64,000 bases of DNA from Promethearchaeota archaeon (GCA_014728035.1 WJMJ01000078.1:145036-209035); one strand, 5' to 3'; counted from the first letter of the stretch, positions 26,806-35,234 are shown. The notes: a model not told the origin generated them from the letters alone. Translations and numbers: made by a program.

Positions 26806-28353
26806 ATGACACAAGATATGGCTAGGCAAACATGCAATATATGTAACGATACAAAAGCTTCGCATCTCTGTGAAGGATGTGGAGAACTTCTTTGTCTTGA
26901 GTGTCAAGGAACAAAGTCTAGTATATTCTATGTTTGCAATGAGTGTCATCATGTTCTAGGAACACCAAAACCTGGCGAAACATTTACTAATTGTCCTGAC
27001 TGTGATTCAGAAAATCTGGGTGAAGGAAAACGGGTCGAGAATATTTGTCCTCGTTGCCATTCCACAAAGACCGTTTTGCTAGAAGAAAAGAAACGTCATC
27101 TGACCCAGAATATCCGTCATGCCATCCAGAGCTTGTCATATGGACATTCAAAACTGAGAGAGTTCCAAAGCAAATTTACGAGTGCGAAACATTTGTTGGT
27201 ATCACTGCGCATGGCGAATTTTCTCCACTATCATTGGTTAGAAACCAAGATGGAAGAAATCCATGATGAAATTCCTGCAATCAAGACAAGAATTGCCAAC
27301 CAAGCTGAGATAGTTGCAAGACAAATGGCTGCTGAAACTAAAGGTCTGATTGATTACAATGACTGGGAACCAGCACAATTTCCATTCATTGAGGGTGTCA
27401 CCAATCGAGTGAATGAATTAGGAAAGCAATACAAGAGAGAGGTGGAGGATTCACTTCAGCAGATTCAACTTAAGCTAGATGAGCTCGATACCCAGCTTGA
27501 GGGCTTGAATTACTATCGAAATGAGTTTGCCAGTTTTTATGAGTTTGCAGAGCTATCGGTAAATGAACTACCAGTATCTGCATTTCCTGATGTTAAATTA
27601 ACTGGTAGTGACTTTGTGAAAGCAGACAAATCTACTGGAACCCTATTCTTCACTAACAAGAGAGTCGTATTCATTGCTGAAACTGGTCTTGTAAGAAAGA
27701 AAACAGATGTGGTCTTCGACTACCCATTAATCTATTTGAATTCAATTGGAGAAGATGGAAGAATAAGAAAACGAGTTGTATTGAAATTCAAACAGGGAGA
27801 AATCAAAATCACGTGCTGTGAACAAACAGAAAGCGTATTACCAGATTACATTGAGATTGCTAGAAAATTTGACAAGTATATCCAAACAGACCTCCAAAGG
27901 GTGAGAAAGCTTGAACAAGCAGACCTCAATATCAGTGAAGTCCGAATGAAAATAGAGAATCTCGTTTATTCACTCTTAGCTCCCACCAGACGAGAAAAAG
28001 AAACAGACTATCGAGAGAAACAAAGATATATTCGCCCTCATTTAGATAGAAGAAGAGTTGTTAATCCAAGCCAATACGATGATGAGAAAGGATTTCGAGA
28101 ACACCTCGAGAGAACAATAGAACAACGTTCTCATGAGAGATATTCATATCCAGAAAAATCAGAGATTCATGGATTAGAAAAAAGTCTTCAAGATTTAGAG
28201 TTTGCAATGCGTGACGCCATCCATCTACTGAGAAACGGAAGACTGATCCCTGAAGAGTTTATTAGAAGATACAAGCGTTTAGTGAGAGATTCCTATTTCA
28301 CCAAGAAACGAATTAATGAAATGTCACGAGACCACCAAAAATATAGATGGTAG
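26806..28353 (+). CDS. B-box/zinc-ribbon, coiled-coil, GRAM-like protein beside the ESCRT genes
   Basis: A 515-residue multidomain protein. N terminus: a B-box-like module with Cys10, 13, 22, 25, 30, 33, 44, 47, then a zinc ribbon with Cys63, 66, 81, 84. Residues about 95-240 are helical/coiled coil (VNELGKQYKREVEDSLQQ). About 255-350 form a GRAM/PH-like beta domain (TGTLFFTNKRVVFIAE ... VVFDYPLIYLNSIG). The C-terminal about 60 residues (LEKSLQDLEFAMRDAIHLLR, GRLIPEEFIRRYKRL) resemble a SHOCT-type helical pair. GRAM/PH domains often bind lipids. The stop is one base from the ESCRT-III stop (convergent). No named family recognised; a membrane-linked ESCRT accessory role is inferred from position and domains. 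Confidence 0.72.
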   Translation: MTQDMARQTCNICNDTKASHLCEGCGELLCLECQGTKSSIFYVCNECHHVLGTPKPGETFTNCPDCDSENLGEGKRVENICPRCHSTKTVLLEEKKRHLTQNIRHAIQSLSYGHSKLREFQSKFTSAKHLLVSLRMANFLHYHWLETKMEEIHDEIPAIKTRIANQAEIVARQMAAETKGLIDYNDWEPAQFPFIEGVTNRVNELGKQYKREVEDSLQQIQLKLDELDTQLEGLNYYRNEFASFYEFAELSVNELPVSAFPDVKLTGSDFVKADKSTGTLFFTNKRVVFIAETGLVRKKTDVVFDYPLIYLNSIGEDGRIRKRVVLKFKQGEIKITCCEQTESVLPDYIEIARKFDKYIQTDLQRVRKLEQADLNISEVRMKIENLVYSLLAPTRREKETDYREKQRYIRPHLDRRRVVNPSQYDDEKGFREHLERTIEQRSHERYSYPEKSEIHGLEKSLQDLEFAMRDAIHLLRNGRLIPEEFIRRYKRLVRDSYFTKKRINEMSRDHQKYRW

Positions 28354-28354
28354 A

Positions 28355-28969
28355 CTACATTCCAAGTTCTTTTTCAAGCGACTTGATCTCGTCTTCCAGC
28401 TCTTCGGTTTCCGATACTGGTCCTGAAGGTGTAGGTGCTTCTCCAATTCCTGCTTCTCGGTCGATTTCTGCCATTGCAGATGCAAGGTCTTCTGAGGTGA
28501 CTCTGCTATCACCTGTTGAATCAAATGCTTCTTCAGTTATACTACTCTCAATTTCAAATTCTTCAAGTCGTCTAGAGATATCATCAATATTCTCAACTAC
28601 TTTTGTAGTATCAGTAGCATCTCCGAGAAGACCCAGAATCTTGGAAACTCGTTCTACGATTTTTGTTGCTTGCGCAGTAGTTTGAGCCCGAGTGATATGT
28701 GCAAGAATTTTCAAAAGCTGTAATCTTGACTTATCTATTGATAGAGCGTATCGCCTAAACCGGACCATTTCAGTTGCGTACATACGATAAGCTTCATTCC
28801 GGTTTTCTTTTCTTGCTCTTATAGCTCGAGCTTTGACATCACGTTCTTCTTTCTCCAATTTGTTACGTTGGCGCTCAAGTTGTTTCGTCATAATACGAAG
28901 CTGACTAGTTACCTCTGCTATATCGGGTTTCTTCTTGCCCCATGAAAATGCCTTTTTCAGTGCGTCCAA
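28355..28969 (-). CDS. ESCRT-III subunit (Snf7/Vps2-type)
   Basis: Membrane-remodelling filament protein. Basic helix 1 (DALKKAFSWGKKKPD, then SQLRIMTKQLERQRNKLEKEE) and helix 2 (VKARAIRARKENRNEAYRMYATE) form the ESCRT-III hairpin; YALSIDKSRLQLLKILAHI continues it. The C-terminal tail is acidic, ending in a short helix (ELEDEIKSLEKEL) that resembles a MIT-interacting motif able to recruit Vps4. The open frame begins with TTG at 28999; I prefer the TTG at 28969, which follows GGTGA at good spacing and gives MDALKKAF. About 204 residues. Which of the two Asgard ESCRT-III classes it belongs to (Vps2/24/46 or Vps20/32/60) needs a tree; helix 1 looks more like the Vps2 class. Confidence 0.88.
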   Translation of the reverse strand: MDALKKAFSWGKKKPDIAEVTSQLRIMTKQLERQRNKLEKEERDVKARAIRARKENRNEAYRMYATEMVRFRRYALSIDKSRLQLLKILAHITRAQTTAQATKIVERVSKILGLLGDATDTTKVVENIDDISRRLEEFEIESSITEEAFDSTGDSRVTSEDLASAMAEIDREAGIGEAPTPSGPVSETEELEDEIKSLEKELGM

Positions 28970-29115
28970 CAATATCACCAATGGAAAAGAATATTCCAAC
29001 TCAAGGTATGATGCTATCCGTTTAAATCTTCGCAGAAAGGAAAGTATAATGAAGCAATTACACTCATAACACGGAAGGTTTTAACATGTTCAGAGCTTTC
29101 AAGTAGTGAGTAATC

Positions 29116-30342
29116 ATGTCAGGAAATGGTGGCGATCGAGTAGATAAAGGTCTAAAAGCACTCCTTGACAAGGCAATAGACCTTGATAAACGAGGAATGA
29201 ACAAAGAAGCATGCGAATATTATCTCAAATCAAGTAAGATTCTACTCAAACTTTCAAATTCCGCATCACTTCCATCCATCCGCAAACACTATTTTGATCG
29301 AGCTCAAGAGTGTGTTGATCGAGTTCGATACCTTTCAGGAATAAAGAAGAAATCAAAGGGCCCAACTGAAGGACTTAGTACGATACCAAAGAGACATCCA
29401 TTACCTGAAGAAACTGCTGAGAAAGAATCCAAAGATGCAGAGAGAGAAGAAGATACGGATGCACAAAGGCTCAAAGACATGATTGCTGACACAATAATTA
29501 CAGAACGGCCAAACATCAAGATGTCTGAAATTGCAGGACTTGACGAAGCAAAACAAGCAATCCAAGATGCAATTATTGCTCCAGCAAAACACCCAGAGTT
29601 ATTCAAAGGGAAATCACGCCAACCTTGGAGAGGTATCTTGTTTTATGGACCAGCTGGTTGTGGGAAGACCCTAATTGCTAAAGCGGTAGCAGCTGAAGTT
29701 AATGCCACCTTTTTCAACGTGTCAGCCGCTAATATTGTCAGCAAGTGGCTTGGGGAATCTGAAAGATTGATTATGACCTTGTTTGATCTTGCTAGAAAGA
29801 ATCAACCAGCAATCATCTTCATGGATGAACTAGATTCGGTGGGAGTGGCAAGGTCTGGTGATGACGTTGGGGGAGAACGAAGACTAAAAACACAATTGCT
29901 AACTGAACTCCAAGGACTATCTAGTAAACAAGATGAACGAATTACAGTCATAGGTGCAACTAACTTACCTTGGGAGATTGATTTTGCTTTACGTTCACGG
30001 TTTGAAAAGAGAATTCATGTGCCATTGCCTAATAAAGAGGCACGAACGGAAATTTTCAAAATTCATATGGAAGATATCGATATTGATACAGATGTCGATT
30101 TCAAAGAACTCGCAGATTTAAGTGAGGGATACAGTGGAAGAGATATCAGCGTAGTCTGTCGAGAAGCCGCAATGGAGCCCATTAGGGATCTTCAGAAGAC
30201 TGGGAGAATGGATGACGAAGGTGAAATTCTATCACTTAGACCAGTTTCTAGAAATGATTTTCTCCAAGCAATAGACAACATTCGACCAGCAACATCTCCA
30301 GAGGATATCAAGAAGTATATTGATTGGGCGGAGGGCTCTTAA
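29116..30342 (+). CDS. vps4: Vps4-type AAA ATPase with MIT domain
   Basis: ATPase that pulls apart ESCRT-III filaments. The MIT domain is residues about 8-76 (LDKAIDLDKRGMNKEACEYY ... DRAQECVDRVRYL), followed by a charged linker (80-130). The AAA domain carries Walker A GPAGCGKT (178-185), pore-loop KWLGESE (about 210-216), Walker B IIFMDELD (about 233-240), sensor-1 GATN and ALRSRFEKRI, where the arginine-finger stretch reads RSR instead of the RRR of yeast Vps4. C-terminal VSRNDFLQAIDNIRPATS matches Vps4. 408 residues. Divergent from ESCRT-III with a short shared upstream region; vps25 follows after 3 bases. Confidence 0.95.
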   Translation: MSGNGGDRVDKGLKALLDKAIDLDKRGMNKEACEYYLKSSKILLKLSNSASLPSIRKHYFDRAQECVDRVRYLSGIKKKSKGPTEGLSTIPKRHPLPEETAEKESKDAEREEDTDAQRLKDMIADTIITERPNIKMSEIAGLDEAKQAIQDAIIAPAKHPELFKGKSRQPWRGILFYGPAGCGKTLIAKAVAAEVNATFFNVSAANIVSKWLGESERLIMTLFDLARKNQPAIIFMDELDSVGVARSGDDVGGERRLKTQLLTELQGLSSKQDERITVIGATNLPWEIDFALRSRFEKRIHVPLPNKEARTEIFKIHMEDIDIDTDVDFKELADLSEGYSGRDISVVCREAAMEPIRDLQKTGRMDDEGEILSLRPVSRNDFLQAIDNIRPATSPEDIKKYIDWAEGS

Positions 30343-30345
30343 ATC

Positions 30346-31071
30346 GTGAGCACAAGAGAACGAACACGGGAGAAGAAAGAGAAGACCAAATCAAGAACTA
30401 CAGAGAAAAAGTCAGAGTCTATTGATAAGAAGACCGAATCTGGAGAGAACGAGAGAACACCTAGAGAAGTCGCCAAATCTGTTATAGGACGAACAGCTGA
30501 AAAAACCACCCAACACAGTAGCTTAGAATCGGGAAAAACTACTCAAGTCACCGATTCCATTCAACCTCTACTTCCATTATGGGGAAACCGAGAAGAGAGT
30601 GAGTGGATGTATCACATTCCAGATAGAGGTGATGACAAGAAAATGTGGGCACAGGAGTGGGCGGATTTTCTTCTTGAATGGACACAGGATAAAGTCGTAC
30701 ACATAATTTCAGTTACTATGTTCCTCAAGGAATCACCCTTTAACGAAATTCTAGGAAAATCTGATGCTTTCAAAATGATTGGAGATGCACTAGTAGAAAA
30801 GGAAATGGCAGATTGGACAAGTAGAAAGAAAAGGCAACTTCGAATCTATTGGAGGCCATTAGAGGAGTGGGCGGATATCATTTATCAATGGGCTCTGGAA
30901 ACTGGGCAAATCCGATTAGATGTCAAATCATTAATCATTCAAAACGCGGATCAAGATTTTGCTTCTCTGCCTGAGAAAGACCTGTATATAGTCATGGAAC
31001 TGATGGTCGAAAAAGAATTTGCAGAATGGGTAGATAAGAAAAGAGGGGCTATCAAAGTCAACCTGATTTAA
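30346..31071 (+). CDS. ESCRT-II Vps25-like protein
   Basis: Two-winged-helix subunit of ESCRT-II. After a basic, low-complexity N-terminal tail (about 1-75), the core reads SEWMYHIPDRG, MWAQEWADFLLEWTQDK, ADWTSRKKRQLRIYWRPLEE and WADIIYQWALETGQ, then LPEKDLYIVMELMVEKEFAEW. The IYWRPLEEWADIIYQWALETG stretch matches the WRRPEEWxxLIYxW segment of eukaryotic Vps25 very well. 241 residues, longer than eukaryotic Vps25 because of the tail. GTG start 3 bases after vps4 stop, so one operon. It converges with the Vps28-EAP30 fusion (5-base gap). Confidence 0.9.
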   Translation: MSTRERTREKKEKTKSRTTEKKSESIDKKTESGENERTPREVAKSVIGRTAEKTTQHSSLESGKTTQVTDSIQPLLPLWGNREESEWMYHIPDRGDDKKMWAQEWADFLLEWTQDKVVHIISVTMFLKESPFNEILGKSDAFKMIGDALVEKEMADWTSRKKRQLRIYWRPLEEWADIIYQWALETGQIRLDVKSLIIQNADQDFASLPEKDLYIVMELMVEKEFAEWVDKKRGAIKVNLI

Positions 31072-31076
31072 CTAGT

Positions 31077-31829
31077 TTACATGGGATTCTGACCACTCTC
31101 AGATTCATCACGAGCTCGTAATCCAGGGAACCAATATCGCCCACCTGTGGAAAATCTTCGATCGGCTACGGCCATCCCGGCTTCAACTAAACTGCCAAGT
31201 ACTTGTCTAGCATGGTCTTCTGACCACTTTAGACGCATCATAACTTCTTCAATTGATGTGAATCCTTTAGAAGCAGCTAGGTTTATCACGTCCGATTGGT
31301 CTCTTCGTAATTCAAGCGGCCTAAGCTCTACAACTTTCACTCCACATCTCAATGTACGGATTCCAGGAATAAGACCATGTTCAGCAACCATATTCACAGC
31401 TTGAATTACATCATTGTATGAAACTGATTTCAACTGAGGAATCTTTCGAACGACTTCAACAATAAGCTCAGCGAGCCCCATTAGACCTTTTGATGAATTT
31501 GCAGTTGCAACATCTAATACAGCAAGTCCAATAAAATCATAGTATTCTTCTTCCGACATTCCTTCGGGCAAGGTACTCTGAATAGAGGATACGTTAAGCA
31601 TTCTTAGAGCCTCTGGAAAATCTCGAGAGAGCATTTCACCATCAAGAAATGATTGAATGTCAACTCCAAATTGTCTAAGCTCTTTTATGTAATTCCGAAC
31701 TTCGTAAACGAGTGCTTCTGACTCTCTCTGATATGACCTGATGTCGACAACGCCATGATCGAACATCTTTTTGAGTTGGTCGAGTGTTGCTATTGAGGCG
31801 TATAGCTCAGATTGAAGTCGATTCTGCAT
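31077..31829 (-). CDS. ESCRT-I/II fusion: Vps28 N-terminal core joined to EAP30 (Vps22/36) domain
   Basis: A 250-residue protein. Residues about 5-80 (SELYASIATLDQLKKMFD, SYQRESEALVYEVRNYI, then FPEALRMLN) match the Vps28 N-terminal core, which in eukaryotes has ELFAIINTLQxLEKAY and CPxALERI at the same spacing. Residues about 90-245 match an EAP30/ESCRT-II subunit: SYNDVIQAVNMVAEHGL, ELRPLELRRDQSDVINLAASK, MRLKWSEDHARQVLGSLVEAG and RYWFPGL. ESCRT-I and ESCRT-II are separate complexes in eukaryotes, so this one chain would join them. ATG at 31829. Domain calls are by eye from remembered eukaryotic sequences. Confidence 0.82.
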   Translation of the reverse strand: MQNRLQSELYASIATLDQLKKMFDHGVVDIRSYQRESEALVYEVRNYIKELRQFGVDIQSFLDGEMLSRDFPEALRMLNVSSIQSTLPEGMSEEEYYDFIGLAVLDVATANSSKGLMGLAELIVEVVRKIPQLKSVSYNDVIQAVNMVAEHGLIPGIRTLRCGVKVVELRPLELRRDQSDVINLAASKGFTSIEEVMMRLKWSEDHARQVLGSLVEAGMAVADRRFSTGGRYWFPGLRARDESESGQNPM

Positions 31830-31921
31830 TAGCCATTATCCGTCCATAGAGAGTATACTATTCACTCGTCAGATAAGTTTCACAGGTAAAATGAGCCTTT
31901 AAGACCAAGTATTATACTCTT

Positions 31922-31946
31922 GATAGTCTTTAATTCCTAGACTATC
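31922..31946. repeat. Perfect 8-bp inverted repeat upstream of the Vps28-EAP30 gene
   Basis: GATAGTCT (31922-31929) and AGACTATC (31939-31946) are perfect inverted copies separated by 9 bases, about 95 bases upstream of the leftward start at 31829. It could be an operator or a hairpin; no T-run follows. The rest of 31830-32277 holds no ORF I can support. Confidence 0.4.
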
Positions 31947-32277
31947 ATCTGCGCCGGAAATTGAACGTGGAAAAGCATATAGACTGCGCGCAACTCATAA
32001 CCATGATTTAATCTCATTCCTATTGCTCATTCTCTCAACTCGAATCCAATTCGGAATAATCCACATTGCTTCTTTGGTATGGCGTTAATTGTCACAAATT
32101 GAGACTATATTGAAGGTCCTAAATTTGTCCTTCGCTATACATATTGAGCCTGACATATCCCCTCATTTTATTTTCGTTCTGATAGAATCATCAGTCAGTA
32201 ACAATACAACCAGTCCACATAACCAATCAAAAGTAATAACAAACTTGTTTCAGTATGTCCACCAGTTATACCAAAAT

Positions 32278-32465
32278 CAAATATCGAAAGTCATCTGTGG
32301 TACTCCATGAAACATGACTGCAACACCTCCAATAATAACAAATCAGCTATTCTCATCTCCAAAGTAGTCCGATATGATGGAAAGGATTTCTTCTTTCTTC
32401 GATTTCATTATATTCCCAGCTCCTTTCGAGGCTGTATTAAGTTGGAATGCGAATGCTTCAAACAT
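32278..32465 (-). pseudogene. Decayed nucleotidyltransferase (MNT/AbiEii-like) gene remnant
   Basis: On the minus strand, in one frame, an open stretch beginning MFEAFAFQLNTAS (ATG at 32465) runs through KKEEILSIISDYFGDENS, then a TGA, then FVIIGGVAVMFHGVPQMTFDI before a second TGA (near 32278). The second piece is the GGxxxxxxGxPRxTxDID core of stand-alone nucleotidyltransferases, with the stop exactly where the catalytic Asp pair should end. Downstream frames (32090-32277) keep only scattered similarity. Two stops inside the motif region show the gene is dead. This fills part of the 914-base gap between the ESCRT genes and the next gene. Confidence 0.6.
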
Positions 32466-32713
32466 TGCTCTAGTGTCTGATTCGGCAGGATTTGAAACCG
32501 TTTACAACGCCCGCAACCCCTGTAGAGCAGTCTGAATAATATTTGGAAGGGGAAATGTTAGTCAAGTAGATATCTGAAGAATTGGATATTTCCCATCTGA
32601 TCCGGTTCGAGAAATAAATATTGGATAATGCACGAAACTCTAGAAAACATTTATAGGTATGGAATAAACTGCACGCATAATTTTGACGAGTTACAAAGTC
32701 AAGATGAGAGAAA

Positions 32714-32736
32714 AACACTAGAAATAGTGTTGGAGG
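32714..32736 (+). promoter_or_regulatory. GAAA-loop hairpin directly before the ribosome-binding site
   Basis: AACACTA (32714-32720) and TAGTGTT (32725-32731) form a 7-bp stem closed by a GAAA tetraloop, immediately followed by GGAGG (32732-32736) and, 7 bases on, the ATG at 32744. A TATA-like ATTTATAG lies near 32649. The hairpin could control access to the site or stabilise the mRNA. Confidence 0.45.
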
Positions 32737-32743
32737 ATATGAT

Positions 32744-33868
32744 ATGTATAGTCGATACCAAATTATGGTAATCTCTATCTGTCTTGCTCTTGCCGCGCCA
32801 GGGTTTGTGACGGCGTTTGCTACGCCGATTGCAAATCCTATTGTTGTTACTTTTCAAGACACACATGCGGAGAGAGCTGCATTGGATACATTCCAAGGAG
32901 AAATATCTAATGCAATAACTGTAGAATATGGAAGCATCCAATATAACCTAATGAAAATGCGATCCATTGGACCAATGGTCTTTATTGGGCATGGAAATGA
33001 CAATGGAATCGAGGATAAAGCTGGAGTTGTATCAGCAGAGCAGATGCAGACTGAAATTCAGACTACAGCGGCACCTCAAATATTTCTTCTAGCCTGTGAT
33101 TCAGATGAAATTGCATCAATGGATAAGTCGGGTAGAACACATGGATATAACTACATGGTAGATGCAGAGCTAGCTGCATATGATGCGGTCATTCGAATCA
33201 AACTATTCTATGGACAGATTGAATCAGCTATAGACACATTCAACACATTCAGAGAAGTTCTTACAAGCAAATTCACCGGAGAACGAGAGATTCTTTGGAT
33301 GGGGCTATCTATGCTGGATCCAGGTGATCCTACTGGTGGAGGTACACCTGAACCCGTATTTAGCACACGAGAAAAACTCAATGCGATTAGAGTCTTTGTT
33401 TTAGGTTGTGTTTTTGCACTGATTGGTTTTGGAATCGAGGTAGCAAAAGACAAACTAATCGAAGCAGTAACAATTGAGTGTGCAGGAATTACAATGCAAT
33501 CCAGTAAACTTGTGCAAGTCTTCAATTATGTGAACGACTATGGTATTGGTACACTTGGACAAGCAGTGAATGGTATCTATGGTGGTTGGGGCGATATGGC
33601 AACCGACTGGTTAGATACATCAGTGAATTGTCTGAAAACATGGACTGACAGAATGACTGCTGGTGAATGGGCAGCTTTCATTGCAATTATTGCATTAGAA
33701 ATCGTTGTTGTAATTCTCACAGCCGGTTCAGAAGCATGGGTCAGACTTGTTGCAGGTATCGGGTTTGCTGCACTTGAAGCTGCCACAATAGCCATCTGTG
33801 ATGCACACGATTCAAACTATTATCCAGCTTCAACTTTGATGGATGCCATCTCTGGTTGGGACACATAA
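32744..33868 (+). CDS. Secreted, membrane-anchored protein with caspase-like His/Cys pair
   Basis: A 374-residue protein with an N-terminal signal peptide (hydrophobic core at about 8-24, ending near Ala25-Ala30). Residues 78-120 read PMVFIGHGNDNG ... PQIFLLACDSDE: a His-Gly after a hydrophobic strand (His83) and an Ala-Cys (Cys118) after a second strand, the layout of clan CD proteases (gingipain, CHAT, caspase). Catalysis is inferred only. After about 210 come a Pro/Gly linker, a hydrophobic helix (VFVLGCVFALIGFGI) and a long hydrophobic C-terminal region (EWAAFIAIIALEIVVVILTA, then VRLVAGIGFAALEAATIAI), so it is probably membrane-attached. Strong GGAGG site. Single gene with its own terminator. 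Confidence 0.65.
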   Translation: MYSRYQIMVISICLALAAPGFVTAFATPIANPIVVTFQDTHAERAALDTFQGEISNAITVEYGSIQYNLMKMRSIGPMVFIGHGNDNGIEDKAGVVSAEQMQTEIQTTAAPQIFLLACDSDEIASMDKSGRTHGYNYMVDAELAAYDAVIRIKLFYGQIESAIDTFNTFREVLTSKFTGEREILWMGLSMLDPGDPTGGGTPEPVFSTREKLNAIRVFVLGCVFALIGFGIEVAKDKLIEAVTIECAGITMQSSKLVQVFNYVNDYGIGTLGQAVNGIYGGWGDMATDWLDTSVNCLKTWTDRMTAGEWAAFIAIIALEIVVVILTAGSEAWVRLVAGIGFAALEAATIAICDAHDSNYYPASTLMDAISGWDT

Positions 33869-33877
33869 AATTTTGAG

Positions 33878-33913
33878 AATCGGGGTGCATCCCCCGATTT
33901 CATTTCTTTTTTG
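33878..33913 (+). terminator. Strong hairpin and T-run after the caspase-like gene
   Basis: AATCGGGG (33878-33885) pairs perfectly with CCCCGATT (33892-33899) with a 6-base loop, followed by TTCATTTC and a T6 run. It starts 9 bases after the stop and separates this gene from the convergent aspS. Confidence 0.75.
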
Positions 33914-33917
33914 AAAG

Positions 33918-35234
33918 CTATGGAGTGATTCTATCTCTATCACGGGGGAGTAGTGTTGCTTCACGAATATTATCAATTCCTAACAACTGCATGGTAAGTC
34001 GTTCTACACCAAGACCTAATCCACCATGAGGTGGTGCCCCATATTTGAAAGGTTCCAGATAAAAGCCAAAATTATCAACATTGTATCCTTTAGCCTTGAA
34101 TCGGTCCACTAGTAAATCATAGAGATGAATTCGTTGACCTCCAGTTGTAATTTCCATTCCCTTGTAGGTTAAATCAAAGCTTTCTGTCATGCCCTCATCA
34201 GTAGTACTAGGCATTGTGTAGGCGGGTCGTAACTCTAGGGGATAATGGGTTATGAATACCATATCAGTTCCGAATTTTTCGGGAAATACTTCTCCAAGAA
34301 TCTTCTCACTCTCAGGGTCAAGGTCATCAGTAATGCTTAGGTCTTTCCCTTCCTGATTCACCAAATCGATAGCCTCAGCATATTTTATCCGTTTGAAGGG
34401 CACATCAGGGACTTCAAGATTTACACCCAAGGTTTCCAAGGCAGAAGCTAGTAATTCTTTGGTCTTCATAAATGTATAATGGAGCATGTTTTCCTCCATC
34501 CGCATTACATCTTCAACACCACTAATCCAAGACATCTCAAAGTCAAAGGAAGTGTACTCATTTATGTGACGACGGGTGTTATGCTTCTCAGCTCGGAAAA
34601 CAGGTGCAATCTCAAAGACTCTACCAAAGCCAGCAAGAAGCATCAATTGTTTGTAAAATTGTGGACTCTGGGCTAGATACGCAGGTCTGTCAAAATACTT
34701 GACTTCAAAGAGGTTTGCTCCACCCTCAGTAGCCTCTGCGACAATTTTAGGTGTATGAATCTCTACAAACTCATGCTTCTCCAGATATTCTCGTGCAAAA
34801 CGTACAAGCGAATGTTGTATCCGAAAGATTGCATTTATGGTAGGCTTTCTCAGGTCAAGAATTCGAAAGTTCAAACGTGTATCAAGGTCAATATCCACCT
34901 TTCCTTCTACCACATCAATAGGTAACCTTTCAGCAGTATTGAGAATGCGAATAGAAGTAGGGATAACCTCAGCTCCAGCAGCGACTTGTTTTGCTTCCAC
35001 AACTTCCCCAGCTACGGAAACTGCATATTCAGGTTTGAGTTGTTCTGCTATCTGAAACAGCTCTGCAGGAACCTTCTTCTGATGTATGAAAATCTGGCAT
35101 GTACTACGTTCGTCTCTAAGAATGAGAAACTTGAGCTTTCCTTTATCTCTAAGAATGTGAACCCAACCCATCAATGTGACTTTTTCGCCAATATTGTCGG
35201 GATTAATCTCGGATGTGAAATGTGTTCTGCGCAT
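33918..35234 (-). CDS. aspS: Aspartyl-tRNA synthetase, archaeal type
   Basis: Class IIb synthetase. N-terminal OB-fold anticodon domain ([19 protein letters not shown]), motif 2 [20 protein letters not shown] and motif 3 [15 protein letters not shown] are clear. About 438 residues from the chosen Met at 35234 ([10 protein letters not shown]), which matches archaeal AspRS starts; the frame also has an ATG at 35276. Archaeal enzymes of this type are often non-discriminating and also charge tRNA-Asn, but whether this one does depends on residues I did not score and on whether AsnRS or GatCAB exist elsewhere in the genome. Confidence 0.95.
   Translation of the reverse strand: MRRTHFTSEINPDNIGEKVTLMGWVHILRDKGKLKFLILRDERSTCQIFIHQKKVPAELFQIAEQLKPEYAVSVAGEVVEAKQVAAGAEVIPTSIRILNTAERLPIDVVEGKVDIDLDTRLNFRILDLRKPTINAIFRIQHSLVRFAREYLEKHEFVEIHTPKIVAEATEGGANLFEVKYFDRPAYLAQSPQFYKQLMLLAGFGRVFEIAPVFRAEKHNTRRHINEYTSFDFEMSWISGVEDVMRMEENMLHYTFMKTKELLASALETLGVNLEVPDVPFKRIKYAEAIDLVNQEGKDLSITDDLDPESEKILGEVFPEKFGTDMVFITHYPLELRPAYTMPSTTDEGMTESFDLTYKGMEITTGGQRIHLYDLLVDRFKAKGYNVDNFGFYLEPFKYGAPPHGGLGLGVERLTMQLLGIDNIREATLLPRDRDRITP

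Noticed and set aside
32089..32310. Plus-strand ORF of 73 codons in the ESCRT-side gap
   Set aside because: No ribosome site or protein-like composition; the opposite strand holds a recognisable nucleotidyltransferase remnant.
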